Assembly (NCBI RefSeq): GCF_033568475.1
Contig: NW_027331833.1
Span: 4,526,001-4,590,000 of the forward strand
Source of the DNA: Henckelia pumila
Taxonomy: Eukaryota > Streptophyta > Magnoliopsida > Lamiales > Gesneriaceae
DNA length: 64,000 nt
Direction: 5' to 3'
Shown here: positions 1-12,563 of the stretch, piece after piece
Layout of the letters: every line of letters starts with the position of its first letter
How positions within the stretch are numbered: the first letter of the stretch is position 1
Position numbers and translations under genes: made by a program
The notes under the pieces: model-generated
The model's input: only the letters and a program-made list of their open reading frames with translations
Told to the model about the DNA's origin: nothing
The model's database searches: none

Positions 1-1
1 G

Positions 2-2632
2 AGATTGTGCATCGACTACCGAGAGCTCAACAGAGTCACAGTGAAGAATAAGTATCCACTACCGAGGATAGAGGATTTATTCGATCAGTTGCAGGGAGCT
101 TCGGTATTCTCCAAGATCGATTTGCGATCTGGTTACCATCAGCTGAGAGTCAGAGATTCAGACGTGTCTAAGACTGCCTTTAGGACACGATATGGGCACT
201 ATGAGTTCTTGGTGATGCCCTTTGGGTTGACCAATGCTCCAGCAGTTTTTATGGATCTCATGCATCGTGTCTTCCAGCCGTATCTAGATCAGTTTGTCAT
301 TGTATTCATTGATGACATATTGATCTACTCGAGGAGCATTGAGGAGCATATACAACATTTGCATACAGCCTTGCAGACTTTGAGGGAGCATCGACTGTTT
401 GCAAAGTTCAGTAAGTGTGAGTTTTGGTTGGAGCAGGTGGCGTTTCTAGGCCACATTATTTCTAGGGATGGGATTGCAGTGGATCAGTCCAAGGTGCAGG
501 CAGTGAGGGATTGGGGGATTCCAAAGAATGCTTCGGAGATTCGCAGCTTCTTGGGTTTAGCAGGATACTATAGGAAGTTCATCAAGGGTTTTTCCTCTAT
601 TGCAGTACCCTTGACTTCCTTAACCAAGAAGAACACGAAGTATATTTGGAGTCCAGATTGTCAGAGGAGCTTTGATCAACTGAAGGATGCACTTACTTCA
701 GCACCTGTGTTAGCTATGACAGTGCCACATGAGGAGTTAGTGGTGTACACCGACGCGTCCAAGCTTGGTTTGGGCGCGGTACTTATGCAGAGTGGCAGAG
801 TTATCGCATATGCGTCGCGACAGTTGAAGATTCATGAGCAGAACTATCCGACGCATGATTTGGAGCTTGCAGCAGTGGTATTTGCGTTGAAAATCTGGAG
901 GCACTATCTGTATGGCGAGAAGTGCAAGATTTTCACAGACCACAAGAGTCTCAAGTACTTCTTCACACAGAAGGAGTTGAACATGAGACATCGCAGATGG
1001 TTGGAGTTGGTGAAGGACTATGACTGTGACATTAGCTACCATCCGGGTAAAGCTAATGTAGTGGCCGATGCTTTGAGTCGGAAGTCGTCAGTGGTATCAT
1101 GTTTGACCGTACAGTTACAACTACAGAGCGAGATTCAGAGATTTGGCTTGGAGTGTTATCCGAGTGGTTGTGCACCGAGCTTGTCAGTGTTGACGGTGCA
1201 GCCAGTTCTGCGAGATCGGATTAGAGAGGGACAGTCTACTGATGAGGAGTTACAGCGATGGAGACAGAGAGATGAGGCTAGAGGTAATCTCTTGTATACA
1301 GTGGAGGATGGTATTGTTCAGTACCGTGGTAGGATGTGGGTACCGAACGTCGATCAGTTGAGAGCTGAGATTTTGGCAGAGGCTCACACATCTCCGTACT
1401 CCATTCACCCCGGAAGTACGAAGATGTACAAAGACTTGCAGCTATTGTATTGGTGGCCCGGGATGAAGAGTGACATCGGGAGAGTGGTGTCAGAGTGCTT
1501 GACTTGTCAGCAAGTCAAGGCAGAGCATCAGCGTCCAGCAGGACTTCTTAGACCTCTTCCTATTCCGGAATGGAAATGGGAGAATATTACGATGGACTTT
1601 GTGGTTGGCTTACCGAGGAGTGCCAGAGGTTGCACAGCGATTTGGGTGATTGTAGATAGACTCACCAAGTCAGCTCATTTCTTGCCGGTGAAGACTACTT
1701 ATACTTTGACACAGTATGCAGAGCTTTACATCAGAGAGATTGTTAGACTTCATGGCATACCAGTGTCTATTGTGTCAGACAGAGATCCGAGATTCACATC
1801 TGCGTTTTGGAAGAGTCTGCACACAGCTTTGGGGACGAGGCTTTTGTTCAGTACAGCATTTCATCCCCAGACAGATGGTCAGTCTGAGAGAGTGATCCAG
1901 GTTCTCGAGGATCTTCTGAGAGCTTGTGTCATCGATTTTCGAGGATCTTGGGAGACTAGACTGCCATTAGTGGAGTTTACCTATAACAACAGCTTTCAGT
2001 CGTCTATAGGTATGGCTCCTTATGCAGCACTTTATGGGAGGAGATGTAGATCTCCGGTGCATTGGGATGAGGTTGGTGAGAGGATTTTGTTGGGTCCAGA
2101 GATTGTGCAGCAGACAGCTGACATCGTGACGCAGATTCGAGAGAGGATGAGGACTGCGCAGAGTCGGCAGAAGAGTTATGCAGATGCCAGACGGCGCGAT
2201 TTGGAGTTCGCAGTAGGTGATCACGTATTCTTGAAGGTGTCACCTATGAAGGGAGTAGCGCGTTTTGGACGGAGAGGCAAGCTTAATCCGAGATATATAG
2301 GGCCATTCGAGATCTTGGAGCGAGTGGGCACGTTGGCCTATCGTTTAGCTCTACCTCCAGGGCTAGCGGCAGTGCACAACGTTTTCCATGTATCCATGCT
2401 TCGGAGATATGTCTCCAACCCGTCGCATGTGTTGGATTTCGAGCCCTTACAGTTGCCACCGGATCTTGTATACGAGGAGAGACCAGTGCGGATCTTGGCT
2501 AGAGAGGAGCGGAGGCTTAGGAAACGGGTCATACCGATGGTCAGAGTCCAGTGGCTGAATCACTCGGAGGAGGAAGCTACTTGGGAGACCGAGGAGGATA
2601 TGAGGACTCGCTACCCGGAGTTGTTCGGGTAA
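2..2632 (+). CDS. Ty3/gypsy chromovirus pol polyprotein (RT, RNase H, integrase, chromodomain), 5' part outside window
   Basis: The frame is open from the window edge to a stop at 2632 (about 876 residues visible). Counting from the first listed Met-equivalent at base 5, the reverse transcriptase catalytic motif FIDDIL lies near residues 101-106. An RNase H domain with a TDAS motif follows near residue 250. The integrase zinc-finger region lies around residues 465-515, and the D,D,E core around 525-660 includes HPQTDGQSE. The C-terminus has a chromodomain-like stretch ([15 protein letters not shown]), the mark of chromoviruses. The domain order RT-RH-INT is that of Ty3/gypsy, and the long following LTR fits the Tekay/Del clade. 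The visible part looks whole. Gag, protease and the 5' LTR lie upstream of the window. Clade placement is inference. Confidence 0.95.
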   Translation, partial: RLCIDYRELNRVTVKNKYPLPRIEDLFDQLQGASVFSKIDLRSGYHQLRVRDSDVSKTAFRTRYGHYEFLVMPFGLTNAPAVFMDLMHRVFQPYLDQFVIVFIDDILIYSRSIEEHIQHLHTALQTLREHRLFAKFSKCEFWLEQVAFLGHIISRDGIAVDQSKVQAVRDWGIPKNASEIRSFLGLAGYYRKFIKGFSSIAVPLTSLTKKNTKYIWSPDCQRSFDQLKDALTSAPVLAMTVPHEELVVYTDASKLGLGAVLMQSGRVIAYASRQLKIHEQNYPTHDLELAAVVFALKIWRHYLYGEKCKIFTDHKSLKYFFTQKELNMRHRRWLELVKDYDCDISYHPGKANVVADALSRKSSVVSCLTVQLQLQSEIQRFGLECYPSGCAPSLSVLTVQPVLRDRIREGQSTDEELQRWRQRDEARGNLLYTVEDGIVQYRGRMWVPNVDQLRAEILAEAHTSPYSIHPGSTKMYKDLQLLYWWPGMKSDIGRVVSECLTCQQVKAEHQRPAGLLRPLPIPEWKWENITMDFVVGLPRSARGCTAIWVIVDRLTKSAHFLPVKTTYTLTQYAELYIREIVRLHGIPVSIVSDRDPRFTSAFWKSLHTALGTRLLFSTAFHPQTDGQSERVIQVLEDLLRACVIDFRGSWETRLPLVEFTYNNSFQSSIGMAPYAALYGRRCRSPVHWDEVGERILLGPEIVQQTADIVTQIRERMRTAQSRQKSYADARRRDLEFAVGDHVFLKVSPMKGVARFGRRGKLNPRYIGPFEILERVGTLAYRLALPPGLAAVHNVFHVSMLRRYVSNPSHVLDFEPLQLPPDLVYEERPVRILAREERRLRKRVIPMVRVQWLNHSEEEATWETEEDMRTRYPELFG

Positions 2633-2677
2633 GTACTTTAATTTCGAGGACGAAATTCAATTTAAGGGGGGGAGAAT

Positions 2678-5356
2678 TGTAACACCCGGTATTTTTAAAT
2701 ACGTAAATCCGCCTGCATAATTAGATATTTAATTATTTAAATTTATGATTTATGGGTTAAATAATTATGTGAATTAGTTATGCATGATTTAATTTATTTT
2801 TAAGCATTTAACCCATAATTAGTGATTTTTATGATTTTTAGTATTTTTATTATTTAATCGCGTAGACGGGACCGTGGACGGACGAGATGACAACTTTCTA
2901 GCCAAATTATTTTATGAACCTTTTTGGAGCCTTAAAATATTATTTTGAGTTTTATTATCTCAAAATTTTAAGTATTTAATTTTATTTAATTTTAGGGGTC
3001 ATTTTTATCCAAAATTAGTCAAAATATTGACTTTTTAGTATTTTTAAAATTCCCCTAATTTCTAATTTCGGGATTTTATAAATTATAATTTAAGTTTCTG
3101 ATTTGAACTTTTATTTAGAATGTTTAAATTTTATATTATTTTTTTTAAAACTTTTAATTATTATTAATTAACCTAAAAACCTATTTTCTTAAATATTAAA
3201 ACCTAATCTACCCAACCCCACACACACCCACACGTCACTTTCCCATCAGCCGCCATCCCACCCCTCCACTCTCCTTCCTCGACCCAGCAGCTCAAGAAGA
3301 CACCATAGCCAAGATCTTTGAAGCTCCAAAGTTCATTTTTTGTCGCTCCGTCGTCCCGGAACCGTCCCACGCCCGTGTTTCTTGTCGTCTACGGTGAAAG
3401 GCATGATCTTTTTCTTATTTTTACGCTATATCAGTATATATATCATGTAAGTTATGGTAGGCATCTGAATCTTTTAAGTATTTTTTAGAAAATCGATTTA
3501 ATGTTGTTGATTGCACGCATGATTCATGATTCACGAAAATTTTGTTGGCATGGCTTGGTTCGGGGCTGAGGGTTCGGTCAAGTAAGGTCCTAGGGTGCCT
3601 AAGGATCGAGCCATGGCAGGGTTTGGGGCTGAGAAGGGCTCGGCCGAATGGATTTAAGCTAAAAAGGTGCAGACGGCGCAGGCTAGGGTTCGGGAGAAGA
3701 GGGCTTCGGGTTCCTGGTTCCTGGCTGCATGGGGGCTGGGGCCTGGTCAGGTTAGGTCCGCCCGGACGTGGGCTACGTCCGGGCGGCGGCGCTCCGGCCA
3801 GGGGCGGCCGGAGCCGGCCGGCAGCAGGCCAAGAAGGCCTGCTGCTCTCGGCCGAGACGTAACAAGAGAGGGGGAAGTCGGGCTTAGGGTTTCTGGTGGT
3901 TTCCGGGTCGGGTCTTGGGTCCGGGTCGGGTCAGTAGGTTAGTGGGTCGGGTTAAGTGGGTCCGGGTCCGGGTTATTTTAATTCGGCTCGGGTATTTTTA
4001 TTTTTAAGTTTTTAAGTTAATTAGGAATTAAATGGGCTAATTAAATTCCCAAAAAAATTAATTAGTACCATTTAATTTATTTGGGTTCCATTAAATTATT
4101 TTGGGTTATTTTATTTATTTTTGGGCTTTTAATAATTTTTATTTAAATTTTTAAGTTGGCCAGAAATTTTTATGGGCTTGGGAGCCCATGAAAGTTATTG
4201 GGCCTGTTATTGGACTTTAGGGCCCATTGGGCCAGGGACAGTGTTATTGGGCCTAATTTAGTCTTAATGGGCTTTGGTTGATTTATTGGGCCAAGTCTTA
4301 AGTTAATGGGCTTGCATGTCTAGGGCCAGCAGCTGAATCAAACCATGAGAAATTTGCATGTGTCCTGAGTTTATATTTAATTATTTTTATGCATGAAAAG
4401 TTATTTGAATATTTATATGATATTAGAAAATAACTTAAATATAAATGAAGGACACACAATTTATTTAAGTACATGCATTCATGAAATCAATTTTTATGCT
4501 ATGATTGAAATTCTATGGTTGAGCAAATAAAAATATTTTAGGTGGAAATTGAAGTAGTGTGGCCATTTATGTATGGGCAGTTTCTGCCATTTATGTATGG
4601 GCAGTTTTCTGCCATTTATGTATGGGTGGTTCGCCACCAGCCTCGTACGATGGTTTCTTAGACTGATCAGTCGCACTATAAGTATGGGTCACACTTACGG
4701 ATAGGACCATTCGATGTTAAGAAAATAAGTGCTCAACAACTCAAATATGTATGATATTATGTATGTTATGTATTATGTTATTTATGTTTATTTAAGTAAG
4801 TTATGTTATGTAATTTTAAGCATGCTCATTCATGTATATGTATGTATTAGTATTAAATTGATTTAAATTATTTTAAACCCTTGTTAGTATGCATGTTGGG
4901 CCTCTAGGCTCACTACACTGATATGGTGCAGGTGAGTACGTAGAGGAGCAGGTTACTCCTACCGGTGGTGAGGACGTATGAGCAGTGCTGCAGTAGCCCC
5001 GTGACCGTGACAGCTTCTGAGTCACCATATATGTTATGTTATGATACATTTTAATATTTTCATGGGTTGAGGTGATTGAATATTTTATTAAATATTTTAG
5101 TGCATGCACACTTTTTATTTATTTTATTTATGCAGTACATTTTGAATTATAGAGGTTGACTCAGATAATTATTTATTTCAAAGATGCATTTTACTTAAGT
5201 ATTTAATTGTTTATTTATTTAGTCATGTATCTATTTTAAATATTTTATTATGTGCATATATGTATGGGCATATATGTACATATTTTATTTAGTAGTAAAA
5301 AAAAAAAAAAAAAATTTCCGCATATTTATTTATTATAGAGTTAGTGGGTCGTTTCA
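2678..5356 (+). repeat. 3' LTR of the Ty3/gypsy chromovirus
   Basis: A purine-rich tract (about 2664-2675, eight G in a row) lies 45 bases after the pol stop and is the likely polypurine tract. The LTR starts TGTAACACCC and ends GGGTCGTTTCA, the usual paired ends of plant Tekay-type LTRs, giving about 2.68 kb. It holds a GC-rich palindromic block near 3740-3850 inside otherwise AT-rich sequence, and a short tandem repeat at about 4558-4630 (unit CCATTTATGTATGGGCAG). The 5' LTR is outside the window, so the target duplication and LTR divergence cannot be read here. Confidence 0.85.
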
Positions 5357-5428
5357 AAAATAGTATATTTTATCAATAATAATAATAATTTATGTACCAA
5401 AATTATTTTTATTAATTAATATTAATAC

Positions 5429-6276
5429 CTAGGGGTATTCATATTTCGGATAAAACCGAAAAAACTGGAAATCCAAATCGAAAAAATCAAAAACCGAACA
5501 GAACCGAAAATCGTATTTTATAATTCGGATATAAATATTAAAATCGAAGTTTATTTGGTTTGGTTTTGGATTATATATGTCAAAACCGATCGAAAAAAAC
5601 GAAATTGAATTAAATTAATAATTTTATTTATATTTTATATTTATATTATATATGGTATGAGATGAGATGATATTTAGTGAATGAATAATCATTTTGAATA
5701 ATTTTTAGTTGATTGCTGTTTATTTATTCATTGTTGTCGTTTATGTAATTTATAGTTGATTAATTGAATCTTGTTTATGTAATTTTTAGTTGATTGTTTT
5801 TTATGTAAGTCATTTAAATTTTATTTTTAAGTTTTTACTAAGAAATCATGTAAAAAAACATATTATATTTTACAATGTATTTATATTATTAATTTTAATA
5901 ATTGTATCAAAATTGAAATAACCATATCAAAATTTGTTTTGTTTTTTTAAAAATATTATAAGACTGTGGTTGGATGTTTGTTCTTGTATTATTTGTTATT
6001 TTTTTGTTTTTTTACTATATGACTATAAATTTAAGTTGTGTGTTGGGGTATTTAAATTATATGTTGGATGAAATTTATATTTATTTTATTGTGTTATGTA
6101 TTATTAATGATCAAATCGACCAAACCGAACCGTATAAACCGGTCCATTATAGTGCAAAAATCAAACCAAACCAAAGTAGAACAATTTGACTTCGAATTAT
6201 ATTTTTTATAAAGCGAAAACCAAAAAATCAAACCAAAATTAGACAAAATAAAACCGAACCGACGAATAAACACCCT
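5429..6276. mobile_element. non-autonomous hAT-like element (about 850 bp)
   Basis: The left end (AGGGGTATTCATATTTCGG) is an imperfect inverted copy of the right end (reverse complement AGGGTGTTTATTCGTCGG). The 8-base flanks ATTAATAC (5421-5428) and ATTAATGC (6277-6284) differ at one base, as expected of an old hAT target duplication. Sub-terminal stretches are rich in AACCGAACC-type repeats near both ends. No transposase is visible; the short open frames inside are chance AT-rich frames. Superfamily assignment is inferred from TSD length only. Confidence 0.55.
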
Positions 6277-6284
6277 ATTAATGC

Positions 6285-6482
6285 CTTTTAAAATTCCCCA
6301 TGTTATAGAAATTTTCATTATTTTGGAAAATCTTACGGCCCAAGACTTCTCCGCGGGCACCGTCTAATCCCCACACCGCGACTTTTCCATTCCACACGAC
6401 ACGGCCACGAACTCCTCCAGAACCTCCTCTGTCTTCCTAACCCCCTTTCGATTTCCGTTCCCTGAATCGGAACTTCGCCACA
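6285..6482 (+). promoter_or_regulatory. proximal promoter and 5' UTR of the MSP1-type gene
   Basis: This is the 198 bases between the hAT-like element and the start codon. It changes from AT-rich to a C-rich, pyrimidine-heavy leader (about 6350-6475), typical of a plant 5' UTR. No clear TATA box was seen. The MITE therefore ends within about 200 bases of the start codon. Confidence 0.4.
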
Positions 6483-9400
6483 ATGGGAAGTGGTTCGTCG
6501 GAGACGAAATTGGTGCAGGAACTGATTCTATACGCCGCCAGCGCCGCCCTCAGCTGCTTGGTGTTGTTCGTCGGGCTCAGGCATCTCGACCCTAACCGTG
6601 AAGCTTCGAAAAAAGCTATGGAGAACAAGAAGGAAATCGCCAAGCGTTTAGGCCGACCTCTCATCCAGACAAATCAATACGAGGTTACTTTCACCTGTGG
6701 TGTGTTTCTTTTCATTACGAGAAATTATCGAATTACTCCCGTTTTGCATCCTTGTGCCGGTAGATAGGTTTTAAGCATTTTTATTAGTTGAGAATATACT
6801 GCTTGCTTCCGAAATTTGACCATGTAGACTTTAGGATGAAGTCCATTGGAGGTTAAGTAGATGCTTTTGATAAGTTTGATTGATATGATATTGTGGATAA
6901 GTATCAGGTTTACTAAACTTAGATAAAGATTGCAGAAGTGTGTTTCCTGAAGATGCACTGCATTTGGGCAGATAATTGATCCAGAGCCAGGGGCAGATTC
7001 CATGTACACCCCTTAAATATACAATTTTTCAAAATTTATGTGTAACACTAGTGAATACATCACCCCCTCGCCACACTTGTCACTAGACGAATTATTTGTA
7101 TTCATTCCTACCAGTGCCTTTGAGGTTAAGACTTTTTTTTTTGGTGCTTGTTGGTATTTTGAGAAGTGCTGGCATTTGATGATCTATCAGCTAATTGAAA
7201 TGAATCCACCATTAATTTTGTGTCTACATGCCCTGTAAGTTGAAGAATCGTTGCTGCACCGTTTTGCATATCTGACTGAAGTTTCAGTTGAAATTTTAAT
7301 GTTTTTTGGTAAGCGACTGAAGCAAGCTTTATGCTTTGACCGTTGAAATTGCTTAACTGCTGGGTGTCTGTAAGTAAATATGCCCTGCTTATTCCATATT
7401 GCTTTCATAATGACACAGGATGTTATAGCATGTGATGTAGTCAACCCTGATGAAATAGATGTGAAATTTGACTCTATTGGAGGATTGGATGCCATTAAAC
7501 AATCATTGTATGATATAGTCATTCTTCCACTGAGAAGACCCGAGCTGTTTTCTCGGGGGAAGCTTCTTTGTCCACAAAAAGGTGTTTTGCTATATGGACC
7601 ACCAGGCACTGGGAAGACGATGCTTGCAAAAGCAATTGCAAGAGAGTCAGGAGCTGTTTTTATCAATGTTAGAATATCTAATCTAATGAGCAAATGGTTT
7701 GGCGATGCACAGAAATTAGGTATAGCTCCCAAAATTTCTTAAACTCCTTTCGGCTTTCTCTGTATCGCATTTTCTGGATTGTGTGTATTTGAATGTTTGT
7801 GACGTCTGAAGAAACTGTGAGATGGATTGGTTTTTGCGCATTTTGAGTTAGTTTGTAGATGTGTCAATGCTATGGATGATGAGACTGGATTTTTCGATAG
7901 TTGTTGAGAGCAATATATATTGTTTTTAAAAGTGACTAACTTATCCATTTATTTTAAGCAGAATGACAGTAAGAAGAATTGGGTGGGGCTTTGTTTCACA
8001 ATTATCTTATGTTAATCAAGGGTTTCTTATATAGCTAGAACAGTCCTAGTGTGAATATTAATTTTATTTTTTCAAAAATTAAAATATATATTTGAAAGAA
8101 GGAGGAGGAGGAGAAGCGGTTATCTATTTCATTTTTTCAAAACATTTATGAGATACAGAACTTTTTAAGCTTTAATACACATTAGTTTTGTATTAGTAAG
8201 ATTTGAAGACACTTGGGGTTTTTAAGAGTTCTCTGTAATTTTCTTCTATTTATTTTTGCTGTACTATTTTCGCAGTGGCTGCTGTATTCACCTTGGCCTA
8301 CAAGCTCCAACCAGCTATTATTTTCATTGATGAAGTGGATAGTTTTTTAGGCCAACGCAAGAGTACAGATCATGAAGCACTGACCAATATGAAGACCGAA
8401 TTTATGGCTTTGTGGGATGGTTTCACCACTGATCGTAAGTTTATTCATAATCTCTTACAACTACTTTTCCCTGCTCCATGATTAGAGTTTTGCCTTGTGA
8501 GGTTCCTCCATGTTCATTTCAAGATTATGGGTTTTGTTAGATAGTATCTACGTTTGAATGATGTGAATTGGTTGATGTAGAAAACGCTAGGGTGATGGTA
8601 CTTGCTGCAACTAATCGTCCATCAGAACTTGATGAAGCAATTCTCCGGCGTCTTCCTCAGGCATTTGAAATTGGGATTCCTGATCGCCGAGAAAGAACAG
8701 CTATATTGAAGGTTCTGTTAAAGGATGAGAAGGTAGCAGATGACATTGATTATGAACGAATTGCTGGTCTATGTGATGGATACACTGGTTCAGATCTTCT
8801 AGAACTTTGCAAAAAGGCAGCCTATTTTCCTATTCGGGACCTGCTGAATGACGAGAAGAGTGGAAAGCCATCTCCGGTTGGTACTTTCTTTCTTTTTTTC
8901 TTCTTTTTTTGGTTACATTGGGGGTGGGGGATCTTTTGCTTTAACCTGGGCTTGAACCTTGATCTCTTCGTCCCCTACTGGGAGAGATTAAGGTGGTTGC
9001 GCAGCCAGTATTTTCTTTCTTGCTTATTTATGTTAAAGTTTGCTTGCCATTAGCACTACTCTAAACTTGTGTTTTTTATACAAGTCAGTCTTGTTGAATT
9101 GGCTATGCTCTTTTGGTCCACAGGAATTTGTACAATATCTTACAAATTGGCAATGATGACTTTATGCGATTTTAATTATTGTTACCTCGAAACATACTAT
9201 TGCCAAATGTTGCCTGTGTCCAAACTTCATGGGCCACGGTAATGAATGCTTAATTTGAGAGGGCTGGATGTCCAAATGTTTTATCTTATATATAAATGGC
9301 GTTGTTCCTTTTCAGGAGCCAAGACCATTATCAATGCATGATATAGAGAGGGTCCTTGCCACAACCACGAAAACGAAAGTTGCAGCTGGTGAATACAGCC

Positions 9401-9531
9401 GATTAAGCTCACTGTCTTCAGGATGGTCACCACACAGAGAATCAGATGATTATCAAATTGCCATTAATGAGCTTTCGAAGCTCGTGGTTTCTCAAATTTT
9501 GAACATTCGTTCGGATGCTCAAGATCGTTAA
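6483..9531 (+). CDS. MSP1: MSP1/ATAD1-type outer mitochondrial membrane AAA ATPase
   Basis: Five exons read by GT/AG signals and frame: 6483-6683, 7419-7719, 8276-8434, 8581-8876, 9316-9531, giving 390 residues. The N-terminus has one membrane segment (about residues 13-32). It is followed by a basic linker and a single AAA domain with Walker A GPPGTGKT (127-134), Walker B IIFIDE (182-187), and a sensor/arginine-finger region [13 protein letters not shown] near 230. The C-terminal helix ends in [11 protein letters not shown] recognise this as close to the Arabidopsis At5g53540-type protein from memory of its sequence. Family members pull mislocalised tail-anchored proteins from the mitochondrial (and peroxisomal) outer membrane. 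All catalytic motifs are present and the exons join in phase, so the gene looks functional. It has no shared operon-like context. The small MITE at 9559 begins 28 bases after the stop. Confidence 0.93.
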
Positions 9532-9558
9532 CCACCAAATGCTTTCTCATAGCTTTAG

Positions 9559-9662
9559 GTAGTGTTTGGGAGAGAGAGCTTTTTCTTCACAAATTTTTGA
9601 AATTTTGTGAAGGAAGAAGAAAAATCTGAAAAATGCTTCTTAGAAGCTCTCCAAAACACTAC
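9559..9662. mobile_element. 104-bp MITE in the 3' flank of the MSP1-type gene
   Basis: The ends GTAGTGTTTGGGAGAG and GAAGCTCTCCAAAACACTAC are inverted copies of each other, with a further internal inverted match (TTCACAAATTTT / AAATTTTGTGAA). The unit can fold nearly end to end. No clear target duplication is left. Its position places it in the likely 3' UTR or terminator region of the gene. Confidence 0.6.
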
Positions 9663-10874
9663 ACACAATACTAGTTGCTTATATTGTATGCCACTAAATT
9701 AAGCTTCCTATGTTGATACCTTCTTTCGAAATGCAATCACGCATGAATGTTTGCTTTATGCCATTTTTTGCATGCTGTCTTCTTATATTATAATCTTTTT
9801 ACAATGGCTCACTTTCCCATGATCTGGGAAAAATCCTTGTTTTGGTCCCTATACTGTCTAAGATACTTTGTCCCCGATTATTTCAAGATAACAATTTTGA
9901 TCCCTCGTCATTCATATTATGGACAAAAATAGTTCTATTTGCTGCTTATATGCGCGGCCGTCGTCACCTCAACACCACCTTTTCTTCACCTGTCCTTTTG
10001 TCGATCCCTAGCTGCGACGTCGAGTATATGCAAATCCGTGTGGTATATATATATATTTGAATAACTAATCATTGATGGACATATAATATGGGATTGAGGG
10101 ATGTACCTTGACTCGTTATTAACTCCCACAATATTTAAACTTTTATATTGTTTAATCAAATACTAGCAGACAGACAACAGACATCCATGAAAAGGAAATC
10201 AAGTCATTGCGATAAGAAATTGTTTGGATTAGTCGAAGAGAGATTTTAGTAACTTGCATAAGATTTTGCAGATGTTGTCCATGCAATTGAAGTTCTGATT
10301 TTTCTGAAAACAATTTGCTCAGGACATGATTTTCTTTTAAAATATTGAAAACTACCCTATAGATTAATATTTGGGTGGTTTTAAATGAATGGCCAATTTT
10401 AACGTGCATTGAGAAATAAAATAATCGGGTTATTTGGATCACATTTTGACGAAGGTTTCAACAAAAAATCATGTTTTTGAGACGGTGACATATATGTATA
10501 TGAGTATATCGATATGATTTATTTGTACAGTTTAATATAAAAGTTAGTCACAAAAACTTTTGTGAGTCACAAGTTAATTTTGGTATGGTATATTGGATAT
10601 GAACATATGGTTTTCGATACGGTACGGTATTTCATCCCTGAATGAGGTCGATCATCTCACTGATAATATCTATGCAACCATCTCATAGGAAATCTATTGG
10701 CTGTCCAAGATTAATATTCTTTCGCAAGTTAGGTACGAGATCCATATCATAAAATTAATCAGTGAGGTAATCTTATAAAAGTTTTTTCGTTCACCAAATT
10801 GATTTGAAAACATTATTCTAAGGAAGCTTCTTTTATAATAATATAGTACTTTTTTAGAAAAAAAAGATTTTATG
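9663..10874. other. intergenic, no gene seen
   Basis: AT-rich spacer between the MSP1-type gene and the GC-ended element. The open frames here are short, lack similarity I can recognise, and overlap one another. A short TA run lies near 10044-10056. Confidence 0.5.
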
Positions 10875-11504
10875 TAGGGATGACAACGGGGCGGGTCTAG
10901 GGCAGGTTTGGCTAAACCCGAGACCCGCCCCGCCTCCCTTTGAACCCGTCCCGCGAACCCGGCGGATCCAATCCAGGTTACACCCGTTAGACTCGCTATA
11001 AATTAAATAATTTTAAATTTATTAAAATAAAAAATAAAAAGTTAAAAGATTAACAAATATCATTGAATTTAATTTCAAAAATAGATTTATAATATTTAAG
11101 ACAAAAAATAAATTATTTTCACAAGTTTAAATTTATTAACTTGTAATTAATTAATATTTATTAACTAAAAAATGTTATAATGATTTATTTTTATACTAAA
11201 CATAATAAAATAAATTCATTTCAATTCGATAATATTACACATTCAAATTATGGATAAAATATTAATTATTTAGTATAATAATATAATTATATATTATTAA
11301 TATTACATAAATATTTTATATTTATATATATACATGAATATTTTTAATTTATATATATATATAATACTTTGGCGGGGCGGGTCCGGGGCGGGTTTGCCCA
11401 AACCCGAGACCCGCCCCGGACCCACTTGTGGACCCGCTCTGGCGGGTCTTGACCCGCCCCATCAGGATGGGTTTGATGCAAAACCCGCCCCATTATCATC
11501 CCTA
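10875..11504. mobile_element. non-autonomous hAT-like element with GC-rich ends (630 bp)
   Basis: The left end TAGGGATGACAACGGGGCG and the reverse complement of the right end, TAGGGATGATAATGGGGCG, match at 17 of 19 bases. The 8-base flanks are ATTTTATG (10867-10874) and ATTATATG (11505-11512), differing at one base. GC-rich sub-terminal blocks (GGCGGGTC / GACCCGCC) surround an AT-rich core. No transposase is present. An 8-base duplication points to the hAT superfamily. Confidence 0.75.
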
Positions 11505-12563
11505 ATTATATGGTCTAGCTAGGTGTCAAAGATTCATTGTGAAAATACCAACCAAACCAAATAATTTCCCGTCCCTTTAAGTAAAATTTGTTGTTGAGAT
11601 TATGATACTAACTTTTCGGTTCGGATGTGATATTTTATAATCTATCGAGTTTATCTTAACAATATTGATATGACGCATAATTTAGATTTTAGAGACACCG
11701 ATGCATTTTCACATGTTGAGATTTTCAAATCATTCGTCTATTTAAAAAGATTGTATACATTTGATGTATTGCCAATTGATATGACAAGACACGACAACAT
11801 AATTTATTTTTTGAACAAATTATGAGCGGGGTCCATGCTCGACACCGTTCGAGGGGGTTTTTTCGATCCTATCCATGGATGGTGTGGAAGCACATAATTA
11901 GTCTAATTATGTGGAACTCACATAAAATTATGTGAGACCCGCATAATTTGACCAATCATGTGCTTTCACCTATCATATAGGGTAAAACCCATGAGATAGA
12001 ATGAAATTTTGCGTTCGAGGGATCGGGGCCTCGTGGTTTCTAGCCCCCTATTAATCGAGCCACAATAGGCAGCATTGACGCATGCCTTGAGTTCACGCGA
12101 ACAAAGTTAGTTAATTAAAACTGAACCCATCATTTACCTAAAGCCTAAGCCCAGGCTAGTATCCCTGTATCAGTATCAAATGGGCCCCATTTATTTTTAT
12201 TTCCTTTATTTTGCCAACCAAACACGCCCTATGGAATAATCGCACACTTTGGCTTTGGACTTGGGCGACTTTGTCTCCATCAACTGTCGATGTGATCGCA
12301 TTACACTTCCCTCACTCTTATGATCTTCAGTTAAGATCTTTACATCTTCTTATGGTAGTGGCGGTATTCGAATTTTTTGCGTTTAATACAAGTAATTTCC
12401 AAATTATTTCACATTATGACCTGAAATTCTTTCTGTTTGTGAAGTGCGATTGTTTGATTTGCGGTTGTATGCTTCGGTTACGATGTGGAGCTTAAGATTT
12501 TGAGGAATTTTGCTGCAGGTGTTGCGTTAGGAGTTTGCTTTCTGTTAGGGTTTGATTTCAGCA
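11505..12563. other. intergenic and 5' flank of VPS26
   Basis: No gene was seen in 11505-12200. A local inverted stretch around 11880-11960 has paired CACATAATT / AATTATGTG units. From about 12200 the sequence becomes pyrimidine-rich and probably holds the VPS26 promoter and 5' UTR, including leader sequence up to the ATG at 12564. The transcription start cannot be fixed by reading. Confidence 0.4.

Noticed and set aside
737-1042. Reverse-strand open frames within gypsy pol (also 1967-2532)
   Set aside because: They are antisense shadows of a well-conserved pol frame with no domain of their own.
3542-3942. Two overlapping GC-rich frames in the first LTR as genes
   Set aside because: They arise from a GC-rich palindromic block in an LTR. 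Composition explains the open frames (Arg/Gly-rich).
7187-7732. 181-residue reverse-strand frame as a gene
   Set aside because: It covers exon 2 of the MSP1-type gene in antisense and extends into introns. It has no recognisable motif.
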